Shown: positions 25,690 through 35,064, counted from the first letter of the stretch. The stretch: DNA of 64,000 nucleotides from Xanthomonas prunicola (GCF_002846205.1 NZ_PHKV01000004.1:186001-250000); one strand, 5' to 3'. Notes: a model not told the origin generated them from the sequence alone. Made by a program: numbers and translations.

Positions 25690-25849
25690 TTTTCCACAAG
25701 CGCTGTGGAGTCACTCATCACTAACCTGTGGATAAAGGTTGTCGCGCCTACTGGCGCAAGGCCCGCTAGGGTGGTGGTGAAAAAACCATCAGTGCCGGCA
25801 GGGTTGTCCACACAGGATGTGGATCGAATTCGGCAAAGCCTGTGGGTAA
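25690..25849. promoter_or_regulatory. Cluster of DnaA-box-like 9-mers between miaB and phoH
   Basis: TGTGGATAA at 25727-25735 is the exact complement of the consensus TTATCCACA. TTTTCCACA (25690-25698), TTGTCCACA (25804-25812) and TGTGGGTAA (25841-25849) each differ at one position, and TGTGGATCG (25818-25826) at two. Five such sites in 160 bp of non-coding DNA is more than expected by chance in GC-rich sequence. They could bind DnaA, either to control phoH or to titrate the protein. Confidence 0.55.
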
Positions 25850-25978
25850 GTGCGACGAGGCCTTGCCCTGCAAGGTGCTACGGATGCGTGGTGAAATTTT
25901 GACCATTGCGCGCGACACGCGTCGGAGCGTCGGCGCGCTGCTTGAAGGTGCGCCGCAGTGCGCGGCGCCCACGCGCGA

Positions 25979-27433
25979 TCAGTGCGCGCTGTCGTCCAGT
26001 TGAATGCGACCACGCAGCGAATTGCTCATCGCCTCGGTGATCAATACATCCACAAACTGCCCAATCAAACGCGGGTTGCCCGGGAAATTTACCGGGCGCA
26101 TGTTTTCGCTCTTGCCGGTCAATTCGTTCGGGTCGCGCCGCGAGGGGCCTTCCACCAGCACGCGTTGCACGCTGCCCACCATCGACTGCGAGATGCTCGC
26201 CGCATGCGCGCTGATGTGCGCCTGTAGACGCGCAAGACGCGCCTGCTTCACCGCTTCCGGCGTATCGTCCTGCAGGTCCGACGCCGGGGTGCCCGGGCGA
26301 CGCGAATAGACGAACGAGAAGCTCTGGTCGAAGCCGACGTCTTCGATCAGTTTCATGGTCTTTTCGAAGTCGGCTTCGGTTTCGCCGGGGAAGCCGACGA
26401 TGAAATCCGAACTGATCGAAATATCCGGCCGCACCGCACGCAGCTTGCGGATCTTGGATTTGAATTCCAGTGCGGTATAGCCACGCTTCATCGCCGACAG
26501 AATGCGGTCGCTGCCGGCCTGCACCGGCAGGTGCAGATAGTTGGCCAGTTGCGGCACATCGCGGTACGCATCCACCAGGGAATCGGAAAACTCCAACGGA
26601 TGCGAGGTGGTGAAACGGATCCGGCCGATGCCTTCGATCTGCGCAATGGTGCGGATCAGCAGGCCCAGATCGGCGTACTGCGCGGCGTCGCCGGCATCGG
26701 CGCCGTACGCACCGCGATACGCGTTGACGTTCTGGCCAAGCAGGTTGATTTCGCGCACGCCTTGCGCTGCCAATTGCGCCACTTCCACCAGCACGTCTTC
26801 GAACGGCCGGCTGACTTCTTCGCCGCGGGTGTAGGGCACCACGCAGAACGAGCAGTATTTGGAGCAGCCTTCCATGATCGACACGAACGCTGACGGGCCA
26901 TCGGCACGCGGCTCGGGCAGGCGGTCGAATTTCTCGATCTCCGGGAAGCTGATGTCGACCTGCGACTTGCCCGATTCGCGCCTTGCACGGATCAGCTCTG
27001 GCAACCGGTGCAGCGTCTGCGGGCCGAACACCAGATCCACATACGGCGCGCGCTTGACGATGGCCTCGCCTTCCTGCGAAGCCACGCAGCCGCCCACGCC
27101 GATAATCACCGGCTTGCCGCCGGCCTTCAGTGCCTTCCAGCGCCCCAACTGGCTGAACACCTTTTCCTGCGCCTTTTCGCGGATGGAGCAGGTGTTGACC
27201 AGCACCACGTCTGCTTCTTCCGGGTTGTCGGTCAGCTCCAGACCTTCGGAGGCGGCAAGCACGTCGGCCATCTTGGCCGAGTCGTACTCGTTCATCTGGC
27301 ACCCGTGGGTCTTGATATACAGCTTGCCGCGCACCACGGCAGGCGCCGCCGGGCGGGCGACGGGCAACGGCAACAGGGCGGGTGCATCCACGGCGGTGGC
27401 CGTGGACAGGTCGGAAACGGATGTCCCGGGCAT
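25979..27433 (-). CDS. miaB: tRNA-2-methylthio-N6-isopentenyladenosine synthase MiaB
   Basis: This 484-residue radical-SAM methylthiotransferase starts at ATG 27433 (MPGTSVSD), with an N-terminal extension of about 35 residues before the MTTase domain. Three cluster cysteines are in [10 protein letters not shown] (C45), [10 protein letters not shown] and GVGGCVAS; the radical-SAM motif is [15 protein letters not shown] (CxxxCxxC); a TRAM domain closes the protein. It adds the 2-methylthio group to isopentenylated A37 of tRNAs. It heads the minus-strand group with phoH, ybeY and corC. The longer frame upstream is antisense noise. Confidence 0.97.
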   Translation of the reverse strand: MPGTSVSDLSTATAVDAPALLPLPVARPAAPAVVRGKLYIKTHGCQMNEYDSAKMADVLAASEGLELTDNPEEADVVLVNTCSIREKAQEKVFSQLGRWKALKAGGKPVIIGVGGCVASQEGEAIVKRAPYVDLVFGPQTLHRLPELIRARRESGKSQVDISFPEIEKFDRLPEPRADGPSAFVSIMEGCSKYCSFCVVPYTRGEEVSRPFEDVLVEVAQLAAQGVREINLLGQNVNAYRGAYGADAGDAAQYADLGLLIRTIAQIEGIGRIRFTTSHPLEFSDSLVDAYRDVPQLANYLHLPVQAGSDRILSAMKRGYTALEFKSKIRKLRAVRPDISISSDFIVGFPGETEADFEKTMKLIEDVGFDQSFSFVYSRRPGTPASDLQDDTPEAVKQARLARLQAHISAHAASISQSMVGSVQRVLVEGPSRRDPNELTGKSENMRPVNFPGNPRLIGQFVDVLITEAMSNSLRGRIQLDDSAH

Positions 27434-27471
27434 GGCGCTTATTCCAGGCGGGTAGAAGAGAGCCGCGCAGT

Positions 27472-27942
27472 TTACCCGCTTGCGCCGGCAGCGTCCGCCC
27501 CGGTGGGGGCATCGACCGCCTGGGCACGCGCCACTGCCGGGCGTGCAGCCATCCGGGCGATAGAGGCACGAGTGGGGGCGGGCGGGTCGATCAGGCCAAA
27601 TTCCACCATCCACGCCAAGGCGCCGCCCCACAGCACATCGGCCGCGCTGCAGCGCCCGCCGAGCAAGTAATCACCCTTTGTCAGCTGCGCATAGACCACC
27701 TGCAACACGGTGTCGGCGCTTGCGTAGGGCGAGAGCGAGCACGGTGGCGCCTCACGTTTGAGGGCAAGGTCCATGATCGCCGGCTCGAAGGCCGAGCCAT
27801 AGAATGCCAACCAGCGCAGGTAGGCGCCGCGGTCGGCGTCGCCTGGCGCGGGCGACAAACCGGCTTCTGGGTAGAGCTCTGCCAGATACTGATAGATGGC
27901 GCCCTGTTCGGTGACCACGCTGGTGCCATGCACAGCGCGCAT
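27472..27942 (-). pseudogene. Truncated glutathione S-transferase (C-terminal domain only)
   Basis: The reading frame ends with a good GST helical domain ([35 protein letters not shown]). The thioredoxin-like N-terminal half that binds glutathione is missing. Homology stops just before VHGTSVVTEQG; upstream of that the frame continues only as low-sense sequence antisense to another protein fragment. An ATG at 27942 with AAGGCGGG before it could still make a 156-residue C-terminal domain, but a working transferase is unlikely. The loss probably came from a deletion; see the adjoining fragment on the plus strand. Confidence 0.7.
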
Positions 27943-27949
27943 CCCGCCT

Positions 27950-28141
27950 TGGCTGGGCGCTTTGGAGGCGGACGGCCACGCGCACTGCTGGCTGGGCCTT
28001 GGTGCGCCGAGCATGCCCGCATTGGCGGCCAACTTGTTGCTGCCGGACCTGCCGTTCGACGCGATTGCGCCGGCCCAAGCGCGTACCGCGCTGACCCAGG
28101 CGCTGAACGCGTTGCGCGGGCAACTAGACCGGCTGCCGTAG
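27950..28141 (+). pseudogene. 3' fragment of an unidentified plus-strand gene
   Basis: About 63 codons up to a TAG at 28139-28141 read as genuine protein (LEADGHAHCWLGLGAPSMP, then a Leu/Ala-rich helix and an end in LRGQLDRLP). There is no proper start and no sensible sequence upstream, where the GST remnant lies on the other strand. It looks like the tail of a gene whose 5' part has been lost. I do not recognise the family. No ribosome site precedes it. Confidence 0.45.
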
Positions 28142-28340
28142 TAGGAACGGCGAACAACGCGTAGCGAACGGTCGCAGGTGGGCATGGGCGGCGGGCAGGG
28201 ACCGGAGTGTCTGCGTGCTAGATGCCGATCCCGAGCACCGGCCGGCCGCGTCCGCCTGGCGGCTGCGCAGTCGTGCTGTTGGCTGCTCTCACGCTGGCCG
28301 ACACTTGGCAAGCCCTGGGCAAGCTGGGACACTGCGCCAC

Positions 28341-29324
28341 ATGAAGGGGATGTCAAGAGTGCTGGGGCTGATGCTTGTCACGTTGTCGGCTGCGCCGGTC
28401 AGCGCCGGCACGCTGTACAAGTGCGTCAGCGGCGACGGTATCACCAGCTATCTGAGCAAGCGCCAGAGCGGCGCGACCTGCAGCGTTATCAGCAGCTACA
28501 CGCCGGATCGGTCGGCCCGTCGCAGCCCTGCGTCCACCGCTTCGGCGGCGCGCCCGCCCACCAGCCCCGCGCCCAGCATGGCAAATATCGACAGCGGCGC
28601 GCCGGCCACTCTCATCAGCCAACCGGTCACCCAGCCGCCACGCCATGCTGCCGAGGTCGCTTCGGCGCTGGCGCCGCGTGCGTTGCCGGTATCGGCCACC
28701 TCGGTCGTGCCCCCGCCAGCGGCAGCGGTCAACCCGCGCCGGGTGATCAGTGGGCAGGTGTATTCGTATATGAAGGACGGTGTGCGCCACTACACCAGTG
28801 CCCGTCCGCGCCAGGTCGCCAGCATCGAAGGCCTGCGCACCATCCATTACAGCTTTATCGAAACCTGCTACGCCTGCGGTGCCAGGCCCGGCGTCAATTT
28901 CGGTGCGATCCGCCTCAATACCAGCGCGTATCAGCAGGAAATCGCTGCGGCGGCGCGCGAGTTCGGGGTGGAGGAATCGATCGTGCGTGCGATCATCCAC
29001 GCCGAATCGGCCTACAACCCGCTTGCGCTCAGTCGCGCCGGTGCGCAAGGCCTGATGCAGTTGATGCCGGGGACGGCACGCCGCTTCGGCGTCAGCGACG
29101 CCTATGATGCAACGCAAAATATTCGCGGCGGTGTGCAGTATCTGTCCTGGCTGCTGAAGCGCTTCAATGGCGACCTCACCCTGGCTGCTGCCGGCTACAA
29201 CGCAGGCGAGGGCGCAGTCGACCGTTATGGCGGTGTGCCGCCGTATAGCGAGACCCAGCGGTATGTGCAACGTGTGGGTGTATTGGCCGGCCGCTATCGT
29301 GGCCAGGTGACTGCAGCCAATTAA
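28341..29324 (+). CDS. Lytic transglycosylase, SLT domain, with DUF4124-like N terminus
   Basis: This 327-residue secreted muramidase starts at ATG 28341; ATG 28350 is an alternative. It has a signal peptide (to about residue 22), then LYKCVSGDGITSYLSKR, a DUF4124-like module, a Ser/Pro/Ala-rich linker (about 52-135), and a C-terminal SLT domain with catalytic Glu222 in HAESAYNPLALS, GLMQLMPGTA and AAAGYNAGEGAV. It cleaves peptidoglycan between MurNAc and GlcNAc in the periplasm, leaving 1,6-anhydro ends. It stands alone, with about 200 bp of non-coding DNA upstream and 520 bp downstream. Confidence 0.92.
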   Translation: MKGMSRVLGLMLVTLSAAPVSAGTLYKCVSGDGITSYLSKRQSGATCSVISSYTPDRSARRSPASTASAARPPTSPAPSMANIDSGAPATLISQPVTQPPRHAAEVASALAPRALPVSATSVVPPPAAAVNPRRVISGQVYSYMKDGVRHYTSARPRQVASIEGLRTIHYSFIETCYACGARPGVNFGAIRLNTSAYQQEIAAAAREFGVEESIVRAIIHAESAYNPLALSRAGAQGLMQLMPGTARRFGVSDAYDATQNIRGGVQYLSWLLKRFNGDLTLAAAGYNAGEGAVDRYGGVPPYSETQRYVQRVGVLAGRYRGQVTAAN

Positions 29325-29844
29325 GGCGGCGAACAAAACGACTGTGCGGCCGTGCGCCAGGCGAGCGCAACGGGTGCTCGGGCGCCATGTCGCGCGCACC
29401 GCCGCTCCTACGCGCTGCAGGGCGAGTCGACGATTGCTGGCTACATTCCTTAGCCACTCTTGGTGATGCTCGGCAGAGCGCTGCGCAGACTGCGGTAGGG
29501 CGGATTGCTTTCTGTCTTGGCCATAGGCGTTGCAAGTGCCCACGGCGAATCGTGAGCGATCGTTTGCTGCGCTTGCATCATGCCCACGGATCAATCGCAC
29601 GCGTGCATTGCCGTTGCAGGCGATGCACCGGCACTGCGTCACCGCCGAACCCACCTTCCGCGCGCTCTGCGCTCCACATGATCGGCGCTCCTCTGCATCG
29701 ACCGTTGCATCGCATGGGTCCGACTGCGTACATTGCGTTGTCTGTGCATTAAGCGTTCCGCTACACTGCGGTCGATTCATCGCGGCTGGACCCCCCGCCA
29801 GCCGTTGGCAGCCTCACGCTACCTAATCAAGATCGGAGAGCCGG
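29325..29844. other. 520-bp intergenic region before petA
   Basis: No supported gene. The frames crossing it are antisense or GC-driven shadows. It must hold the end of the transglycosylase transcript and the petABC promoter; one candidate for the latter is listed separately. Confidence 0.6.
29738..29767 (+). promoter_or_regulatory. Candidate sigma-70 promoter of petABC
   Basis: TTGTCT (29738-29743) and TACACT (29762-29767) are separated by 18 bp and lie about 78 bp before the petA start. The match is fair, not perfect. Confidence 0.4.
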
Positions 29845-30489
29845 ATGGCCAACGATGGGGTTAACGCACCTGCTGATATCGGGCGTCGTCGGTTTTTAAC
29901 CGCGACAACGGCCGTGGTCGGTGCGGTCGGAGCAGGATTCGTCGCAGTTCCGTTCGTGAAGTCGTGGAATCCCAGTGCACGTGCCAAGTTGGCCGGCGCA
30001 CCGGTAACCGCCGACATCAGCGCCTTGCAGGAAGGCCAGCGCATGGTCCTTGAATGGCGCGGTCAGCCAATCTGGATCGTGAAGCGCTCCAAAGCCATGC
30101 TTGACGCACTCCCGTCGCTGGACGACCGGCTCAAGGACCCCAAGTCCGAGAACAAGGATCAGCAGCCGGAGTACGTGCTGAAAAATCCGGAATACCGCTC
30201 GATCAAGTCCGACATCTCGGTGCTGGTCGGGCTATGTACGCATCTGGGTTGCTCGCCGGAGATGGTCGCCGAGATCCGCCCCGAGCCCTATGACCCGCAG
30301 TGGAAGGGCGGTTATTTCTGCCCTTGTCACAAGTCGCGGTTCGACATGTCCGGGCGCGTCTTCGACGGCGTGCCGGCACCGATCAATCTACTGGTGCCCC
30401 CACACCACTATGTAGACGACAACACCTTGGTGATCGGCGTCGATCCTGACAATGCCGGTACGTCGGCCAAAAGCACGGGGGCTGCCTGA
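29845..30489 (+). CDS. petA: Ubiquinol-cytochrome c reductase iron-sulfur subunit (Rieske)
   Basis: This 214-residue subunit of the cytochrome bc1 complex has a Tat-like signal and anchor at the N terminus, GRRRFLTATTAVVGAVGAGF (about 13-32). The Rieske cluster ligands are in CTHLGC (about 131-136) and CPCHKS (about 155-160). It takes electrons from ubiquinol to cytochrome c1 on the periplasmic side. ATG follows GGAGAG. It overlaps petB by one base and leads petABC. Confidence 0.97.
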   Translation: MANDGVNAPADIGRRRFLTATTAVVGAVGAGFVAVPFVKSWNPSARAKLAGAPVTADISALQEGQRMVLEWRGQPIWIVKRSKAMLDALPSLDDRLKDPKSENKDQQPEYVLKNPEYRSIKSDISVLVGLCTHLGCSPEMVAEIRPEPYDPQWKGGYFCPCHKSRFDMSGRVFDGVPAPINLLVPPHHYVDDNTLVIGVDPDNAGTSAKSTGAA

Positions 30490-31748
30490 TGAGCAATGTT
30501 CTGGTCCGTACCGCCAACGGCGTCTTCGATTGGGTCAACGAGCGTGCGCCCGGGCTGATGCCCATGTACCGCAAGCACATCAGCGAGTACTACGCGCCGA
30601 AGAACTTCAACCTCTGGTACTACTTTGGCTCGCTGGCCATCGTGGTGCTGGTGAATCAGATCGTCACCGGCATCTTCCTGACGATGCACTACAAGACCAG
30701 CGCCGCCGATGCATTCGCTTCGATCGAATACATCATGCGCGACGTGGAGTGGGGCTGGCTGATCCGCTACATGCACAGTACCGGCGCGTCGCTGTTCTTC
30801 ATTGTGGTGTACCTGCACATGTTCCGCGGGTTGATGTACGGCAGTTACCAGAAGCCGCGCGAGTTGGTGTGGATTCTCGGCATGCTGATCTACCTGGTGC
30901 TGATGGCCGAAGCCTTCATGGGCTACGTGCTGCCGTGGGGGCAGATGTCGTTCTGGGGCGCGAAGGTGATCATCTCGCTGTTCGGCGCCATTCCGGTGAT
31001 CGGCAATGGGCTGACCGAATGGATCATGGGCGACTACCTGCCCGGCGATGCAACGCTCAACCGCTTCTTCGCGCTGCACGTGATCGCACTGCCACTGGTG
31101 CTGCTGCTGTTGATCGTGCTGCATATCGGCGCGTTGCACGAAGTGGGTTCGAATAATCCGGACGGTGTGGAGATCAAGAAGGGTCCCAAGGGCAATCGTT
31201 GGGATGCGCACAAGCCAGCCGATGGCATTCCGTTCCATCCGTATTACACGGTCAAGGATCTGGTCGGTGTCGGATTCCTGCTGCTGATCGCGGCCTTCAT
31301 CATCTTCTTCGCGCCGGCGTTCGGTGGCCTGTTCCTGGAGCACGACAACTTCACCGAGGCCAACCGCCTGGTGACGCCGGAGCACATCAAGCCGGTGTGG
31401 TACTACACGCCGTATTACGCGATGTTGCGGGTGGTGCCTAACAAGCTCGGTGGCGTGCTGGTGATGTTCTCGGCCATCGCGATCCTGTTCATGGTGCCCT
31501 GGCTGGATCGCGCCAAAGTGCGGTCGGTGCGCTACCGCGGCTGGATTTCCAAGGTGGCCTTGGGTGTGCTGGTGGTGTGCTTCGTGTGGTTGGGCGTGAT
31601 TGGTTCCGGTCCCGGTACCGACGCGCACGAAACCTATGTCGGGCGCGTACTGACCTTCCTCTACTTCGCCTTCTTCATCACCATGCCGGTGTGGACGCGG
31701 CTGGACAAAACCAAGCCGGTTCCGGAACGGGTGACCGTCCATGACTAA
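30489..31748 (+). CDS. petB: Cytochrome b subunit of the bc1 complex
   Basis: This 419-residue multi-helix membrane protein includes the Qo-loop region (MGYVLPWGQMSFWGAKVI, about 140-157), two haem-b histidine pairs in helices 2 and 4 (RYMHSTGAS and HMFRG; LHVIALP and LHIGALHEV), and PEHIKPVWYYTPYYAML, the PEW-type loop reading PEH here. It binds and oxidises ubiquinol. It overlaps petC by eight bases. Confidence 0.97.
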   Translation: MSNVLVRTANGVFDWVNERAPGLMPMYRKHISEYYAPKNFNLWYYFGSLAIVVLVNQIVTGIFLTMHYKTSAADAFASIEYIMRDVEWGWLIRYMHSTGASLFFIVVYLHMFRGLMYGSYQKPRELVWILGMLIYLVLMAEAFMGYVLPWGQMSFWGAKVIISLFGAIPVIGNGLTEWIMGDYLPGDATLNRFFALHVIALPLVLLLLIVLHIGALHEVGSNNPDGVEIKKGPKGNRWDAHKPADGIPFHPYYTVKDLVGVGFLLLIAAFIIFFAPAFGGLFLEHDNFTEANRLVTPEHIKPVWYYTPYYAMLRVVPNKLGGVLVMFSAIAILFMVPWLDRAKVRSVRYRGWISKVALGVLVVCFVWLGVIGSGPGTDAHETYVGRVLTFLYFAFFITMPVWTRLDKTKPVPERVTVHD

Positions 31749-32502
31749 CTCCACCGTGACGTCATGGAAATCGCGCGTGGTCGCCTTGCTCTGCGGCCTG
31801 TTGATTGCAGCCGGTGGCGCAATGGCGGCCGAGGGCGGGGCAGTGCAGCACGCAGGCAATGACCTGAGCGACCGCGCTTCGCTGCAACGCGGCGCGCAGT
31901 TGTTCATGAATTACTGCTCCGGCTGCCATTCGCTGAAATACCTGCGTTATTCGCGCATGGCCAGCGATTTGGGCTTGAGCGAAGAAGAGGTCATGACCAA
32001 CCTCAACTTCACCGGTGCCAAAGTCGGCGAACACATCGAAGGCACCATGCCGCACGATGCGGCGACCAAGTGGTTTGGCAAGGCGCCGCCGGATCTGACG
32101 TTGATCGCGCGCGTGCGCGGCACCGACTGGGTCTATACCTACCTCAAGTCGTTCTATCTGGATCAGACCCGCCCGCTGGGCTGGAACAACAAGTTGTTCC
32201 CGAACGCATCCATGCCCAACCCGCTGTGGGAGTTGCAAGGCTTGCAGCAGGCGCAATTCGGCCAGCCCGACAAGGCCACTGGCGACAAGCCAGTAGAGGC
32301 GTTGAAGCTTGGGCAGCCGGGGCGCCAAACGCCGGTGGAGTTCGATCAGACCGTGCGCGACATCGCCAACTTCCTCGAGTACGCCGGCGAGCCGGCCGCA
32401 CTGAAACGCCAGAGCATGGGCGTGTGGGTGGTGCTGTTCCTGGCGCTGCTCACCTTCCTGGCGTACCTGCTGAAGAAGGAATATTGGAAGGATGTGCATT
32501 GA
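31741..32502 (+). CDS. petC: Cytochrome c1 of the bc1 complex
   Basis: This 253-residue protein has a signal peptide (about 1-30, ending GGAMAAEGG), the haem-c motif CSGCH (about 60-64) followed by SLKYLRYSRMA, the axial Met region GTMPHDAATKWFG, and a C-terminal anchor helix VWVVLFLALLTFLAYLL. It passes electrons from the Rieske subunit to soluble or membrane cytochrome c. It is the last pet gene; sspA and sspB follow after 397 bp, an order also known in other gammaproteobacteria. Confidence 0.96.
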   Translation: MTNSTVTSWKSRVVALLCGLLIAAGGAMAAEGGAVQHAGNDLSDRASLQRGAQLFMNYCSGCHSLKYLRYSRMASDLGLSEEEVMTNLNFTGAKVGEHIEGTMPHDAATKWFGKAPPDLTLIARVRGTDWVYTYLKSFYLDQTRPLGWNNKLFPNASMPNPLWELQGLQQAQFGQPDKATGDKPVEALKLGQPGRQTPVEFDQTVRDIANFLEYAGEPAALKRQSMGVWVVLFLALLTFLAYLLKKEYWKDVH

Positions 32503-32619
32503 GCGCTGCTTGAGCCGTCATTGGTTGCAATAGCGAACAAATGCAGTCCAGGGCAGGTATCTGCAGTGTGTCTTGCAACGTCACCGTATGCTGAGCCTCT
32601 TCCGAGCGGGAGAGCGCGT

Positions 32620-32644
32620 ACCCCCTCTCGTCGGGAGAGGGGGT
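32620..32644. repeat. Strong hairpin downstream of petC
   Basis: ACCCCCTCTC (32620-32629) pairs perfectly with GAGAGGGGGT (32635-32644) over a 5-nt loop, GTCGG. There is no T-tract after it. It may stabilise or end the pet transcript, or be another small palindromic repeat. The rest of the 32503-32899 gap shows no gene. Confidence 0.6.
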
Positions 32645-32758
32645 GTGGTGAGTGGCGGCAAGCCAGGAGTGCCTCGGTTGAGGCCACCAGTTTCGAGTCC
32701 CGTGACATTGTTGTAGCACCCACACGGCACCTATTTTCCGTGTAACAGCGCAATAACC

Positions 32759-32782
32759 GCCTTATCGGAACGTTAATAAGGC
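32759..32782. promoter_or_regulatory. Inverted repeat upstream of sspA
   Basis: GCCTTAT (32759-32765) and ATAAGGC (32776-32782) are perfect arms around 10 bp, about 118 bp before the sspA start. It could be a regulator site or a transcript hairpin; no specific regulator is recognised. Confidence 0.4.
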
Positions 32783-32899
32783 CTATCACTCTTGGCTTTT
32801 GCGTGACGTGATTGCACACTCGATAGACCGTGGTGACTGTCGGCGTTGGGCCGGCCGCGCCGATGCGGCCGGCGGATTCCGGTCGTCGGAGAGCCTTGA

Positions 32900-33535
32900 A
32901 TGGCGACGAGTGTGCGTATGCGGAATACCTTGACTTTGTTTTCGTCCAACGACGACGTGTTGTGCCACCGGGTCCGTCTGGTCCTGGCGGCGAAAGGGGT
33001 GACCTACGACCTGGTGCCGGTCGACCCGCAAAATCCTCCCGAAGATCTGATCGATCTCAATCCCTATCATTCGGTGCCGACGCTGGTCGAACGCGACCTG
33101 GTGCTGTACGCCGCGTCGGTGGTCAGCGAATACCTGGACGAGCGCTATCCGCATCCGCCGCTGATGCCGGTCGACCCGCTCTCTCGCGCGCGGTTGCGCC
33201 TGGCGATGTTGCGCATCGAGCATGACTGGGTGCCGCAGGTACAGGCGATCCAGCTCGGCAACAAGACGCAGGCCGAGGCCGGCCGCAAGCGCCTGAAGGA
33301 ACTGCTCACCGCATCGGTGCCGTTGTTCAAAGCCAGCAAGTTCTTCCTCAATCCGGAAATGAGTCTGGCCGATTGCGCAATGGCGCCGATCATCTGGCGA
33401 CTGGACGCCCTGGAGATCAGCCTGCCCAAGGATGGCAAGGTGATCGAGGATTACGGCAACCGCATTTTCCGCAATCCCGGTTTCATCCGCAGCCTGACCG
33501 ATCAGGAGAAGAAGCTGCGCGATCTGCCGGGCTGA
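32900..33535 (+). CDS. sspA: Stringent starvation protein A (GST-fold RNA polymerase-associated)
   Basis: This 211-residue protein has a GST fold: a thioredoxin-like half beginning LTLFSSNDDVLCHRVRLVLAAKG and NPYHSVPTLVERDLVLYAASVV, then a helical half with PEMSLADCAMAPIIWRL. SspA binds RNA polymerase and helps in stress and acid survival, and is not a transferase. ATG 32900 follows CGGAGAG. It lies 78 bp before sspB. Confidence 0.94.
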   Translation: MATSVRMRNTLTLFSSNDDVLCHRVRLVLAAKGVTYDLVPVDPQNPPEDLIDLNPYHSVPTLVERDLVLYAASVVSEYLDERYPHPPLMPVDPLSRARLRLAMLRIEHDWVPQVQAIQLGNKTQAEAGRKRLKELLTASVPLFKASKFFLNPEMSLADCAMAPIIWRLDALEISLPKDGKVIEDYGNRIFRNPGFIRSLTDQEKKLRDLPG

Positions 33536-33613
33536 TGCGACGGCTGTATGCCAACAGACCGACGCCCCATCGCGCAGCCGCCGTTGCGGGTCGTGTGCGG
33601 GTAAAATGACGCT

Positions 33614-34054
33614 ATGAGCGAAGATTTCCCCCGCATGACCAGCCATCGCCCGTACCTGTTGCGGGCCTTGGTTGAATGGATCAACGACAACGGCATGACG
33701 CCGCACGTTTTGGTGGATGCAAGCCTGCCCGGTGTGCAGGTCCCCGCCAGTGCCGTCAAGGACGGTCGCGTCGTGTTGAATATCGCCGAGCGCGCGGTGG
33801 TTGGCCTGCAGGTCGACAACGAGAGCGTGAGCTTTAGCGCGCGCTTTGGTGGTGTGAGCCACCCGGTGATGGTGCCGATGGCGGCCGTGCTGGCTGTGTA
33901 CGCGCGCGAGACCGGGCAGGGCATGGCGTTGCCGGACGACATTCCCGGTACCAGCAGCGAGCCGCCGGATCCAGGCGCACCGCCGCCGAGCGTGCCGACG
34001 CCGGACGAGCCGCCCAGCGGGGGCAAGCGCCCGCACCTGCGCGTGGTCAAGTAG
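33614..34054 (+). CDS. sspB: ClpXP specificity-enhancing factor SspB
   Basis: This 146-residue adaptor has the folded N-terminal domain (SHRPYLLRALVEWINDNGMTP to VLAVYARE, about 9-100) that binds ssrA tags. A flexible Pro/Asp/Glu-rich tail ends in GKRPHLRVVK, the short motif that docks on the ClpX N-domain. It delivers ssrA-tagged proteins to ClpXP. It pairs with sspA as in E. coli. Confidence 0.96.
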   Translation: MSEDFPRMTSHRPYLLRALVEWINDNGMTPHVLVDASLPGVQVPASAVKDGRVVLNIAERAVVGLQVDNESVSFSARFGGVSHPVMVPMAAVLAVYARETGQGMALPDDIPGTSSEPPDPGAPPPSVPTPDEPPSGGKRPHLRVVK

Positions 34055-34065
34055 GCGTTGCCGAC

Positions 34066-34419
34066 ATGCACGACGAAGGCGTTCCGATGCAGGTGGAGCG
34101 CGTTCGTCATGTCGATTGCGGCGAGCCGGATGCGTCCGGCATGTACGATGACTATTACGAATACGACATCTATCGCTTCATCGATGCTGCGACGTCCCTT
34201 GTTGCGCGCAGCTACACCGACACACCTGCTGAAGTGCATTTTCTCACTATCGAAGTGGCCGGCAAGCCGCGACCGTTGCAACCTGCCGATCTTGCTCGTC
34301 CGCTATGCAAACGCGCACAGGCGTATCTGCGTCGGGAGGGCAAGCTGGAAATACGCTGGCTAAGTGGCAGGGGCAATGGCTATGAGCCGGTGCCCTTGGA
34401 TTCCGCGCTGGAGCGGTGA
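34066..34419 (+). CDS. Conserved-looking hypothetical protein
   Basis: This 117-residue cytosolic protein begins 11 bp after sspB, so it is probably in the same transcript. It is acidic near the front (DDYYEYDIYRF, about 26-36) and has no signal peptide or membrane segment. ATG 34066 and ATG 34087 (MQVERV) are both possible starts. No domain recognised. Codon usage resembles its neighbours, which supports a true gene. Confidence 0.68.
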   Translation: MHDEGVPMQVERVRHVDCGEPDASGMYDDYYEYDIYRFIDAATSLVARSYTDTPAEVHFLTIEVAGKPRPLQPADLARPLCKRAQAYLRREGKLEIRWLSGRGNGYEPVPLDSALER

Positions 34420-34625
34420 GCTGGTTCGATGTGGAGTGCCTGCCAAGCGCATCGCGTCCGTCACCGCCTCCGACCGCATGCGGTCACGCTTCGCGCTGAG
34501 TGAGGCTGCGTGGCGGGGCCCGGCCGATCGGCGACCGGTGCGCGTTCGGTTCCAGCTGTCACGTGATCGCTGTCGGGCGCAGGCCTCAGGACGTGAGCGC
34601 GACACGCGTTGCCCGGCACTCCCCG

Positions 34626-34970
34626 TCATTCCAGTCGCTGCTGCTCCGGATGCAGCGCCCGCACGGTGGCCACCTGCGGCCCGGTGAACGCAATCAACTG
34701 ATCGCCACGCAGCACCAGCTTGCCGCTGTGGCGATCGGCGCCATCGTAGGAATACTCGAAGCGGAACGTGCGCTCGAAGCCAAGCCATCCAGTGGGCAGT
34801 CTGCAGACGCGCAGATTGGTGGAGTGCACGCTCTGGTCCAGCCACTGCACATCGGCCGCACGGCAGGCATTGCGGCCGAGGATCTCGGCGCGTTCGGCTG
34901 CGGCACGCGAGGAGTTCCAGAACGCGAACAGCGCGGCGCCGGCAATCATGAAGAGGATGAGGCTGGGCAT
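34626..34970 (-). CDS. DUF3301-type small membrane-anchored protein
   Basis: This 114-residue protein has one N-terminal membrane helix (SLILFMIAGAALFAFWNSS) followed by a short soluble domain with RNACRAADVQWLDQSVH, RVCRLPTGWLGFERTFRFEYS and GKLVLRGDQLIAF. This is the pattern of the DUF3301 family. Function unknown. It stands alone, convergent with the preceding gene. About 200 bp on its downstream side (34420-34625) shows no gene. Confidence 0.8.
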   Translation of the reverse strand: MPSLILFMIAGAALFAFWNSSRAAAERAEILGRNACRAADVQWLDQSVHSTNLRVCRLPTGWLGFERTFRFEYSYDGADRHSGKLVLRGDQLIAFTGPQVATVRALHPEQQRLE

Positions 34971-35064
34971 GCCGCCAATGTGCCACGGTGGCGTCTGCCC
35001 GACAATCGCATGGCTGTTTGTGGCCTCGATGCGCGTGCTGTGTGCATGCTTCAGTGTGAGGTTT

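Noticed and set aside
25690-25849. Chromosomal replication origin (oriC)
   Set aside because: DnaA boxes are present but there is no dnaA, dnaN, gidA or similar origin-linked gene nearby and no AT-rich unwinding region.
28353-29780. 475-codon antisense frame over the lytic transglycosylase
   Set aside because: No motif or start signal; the plus-strand SLT domain is clear.
30408-31907. Long antisense frame over petB
   Set aside because: petB is unmistakable; the antisense product is His/Gln-rich with no motif.
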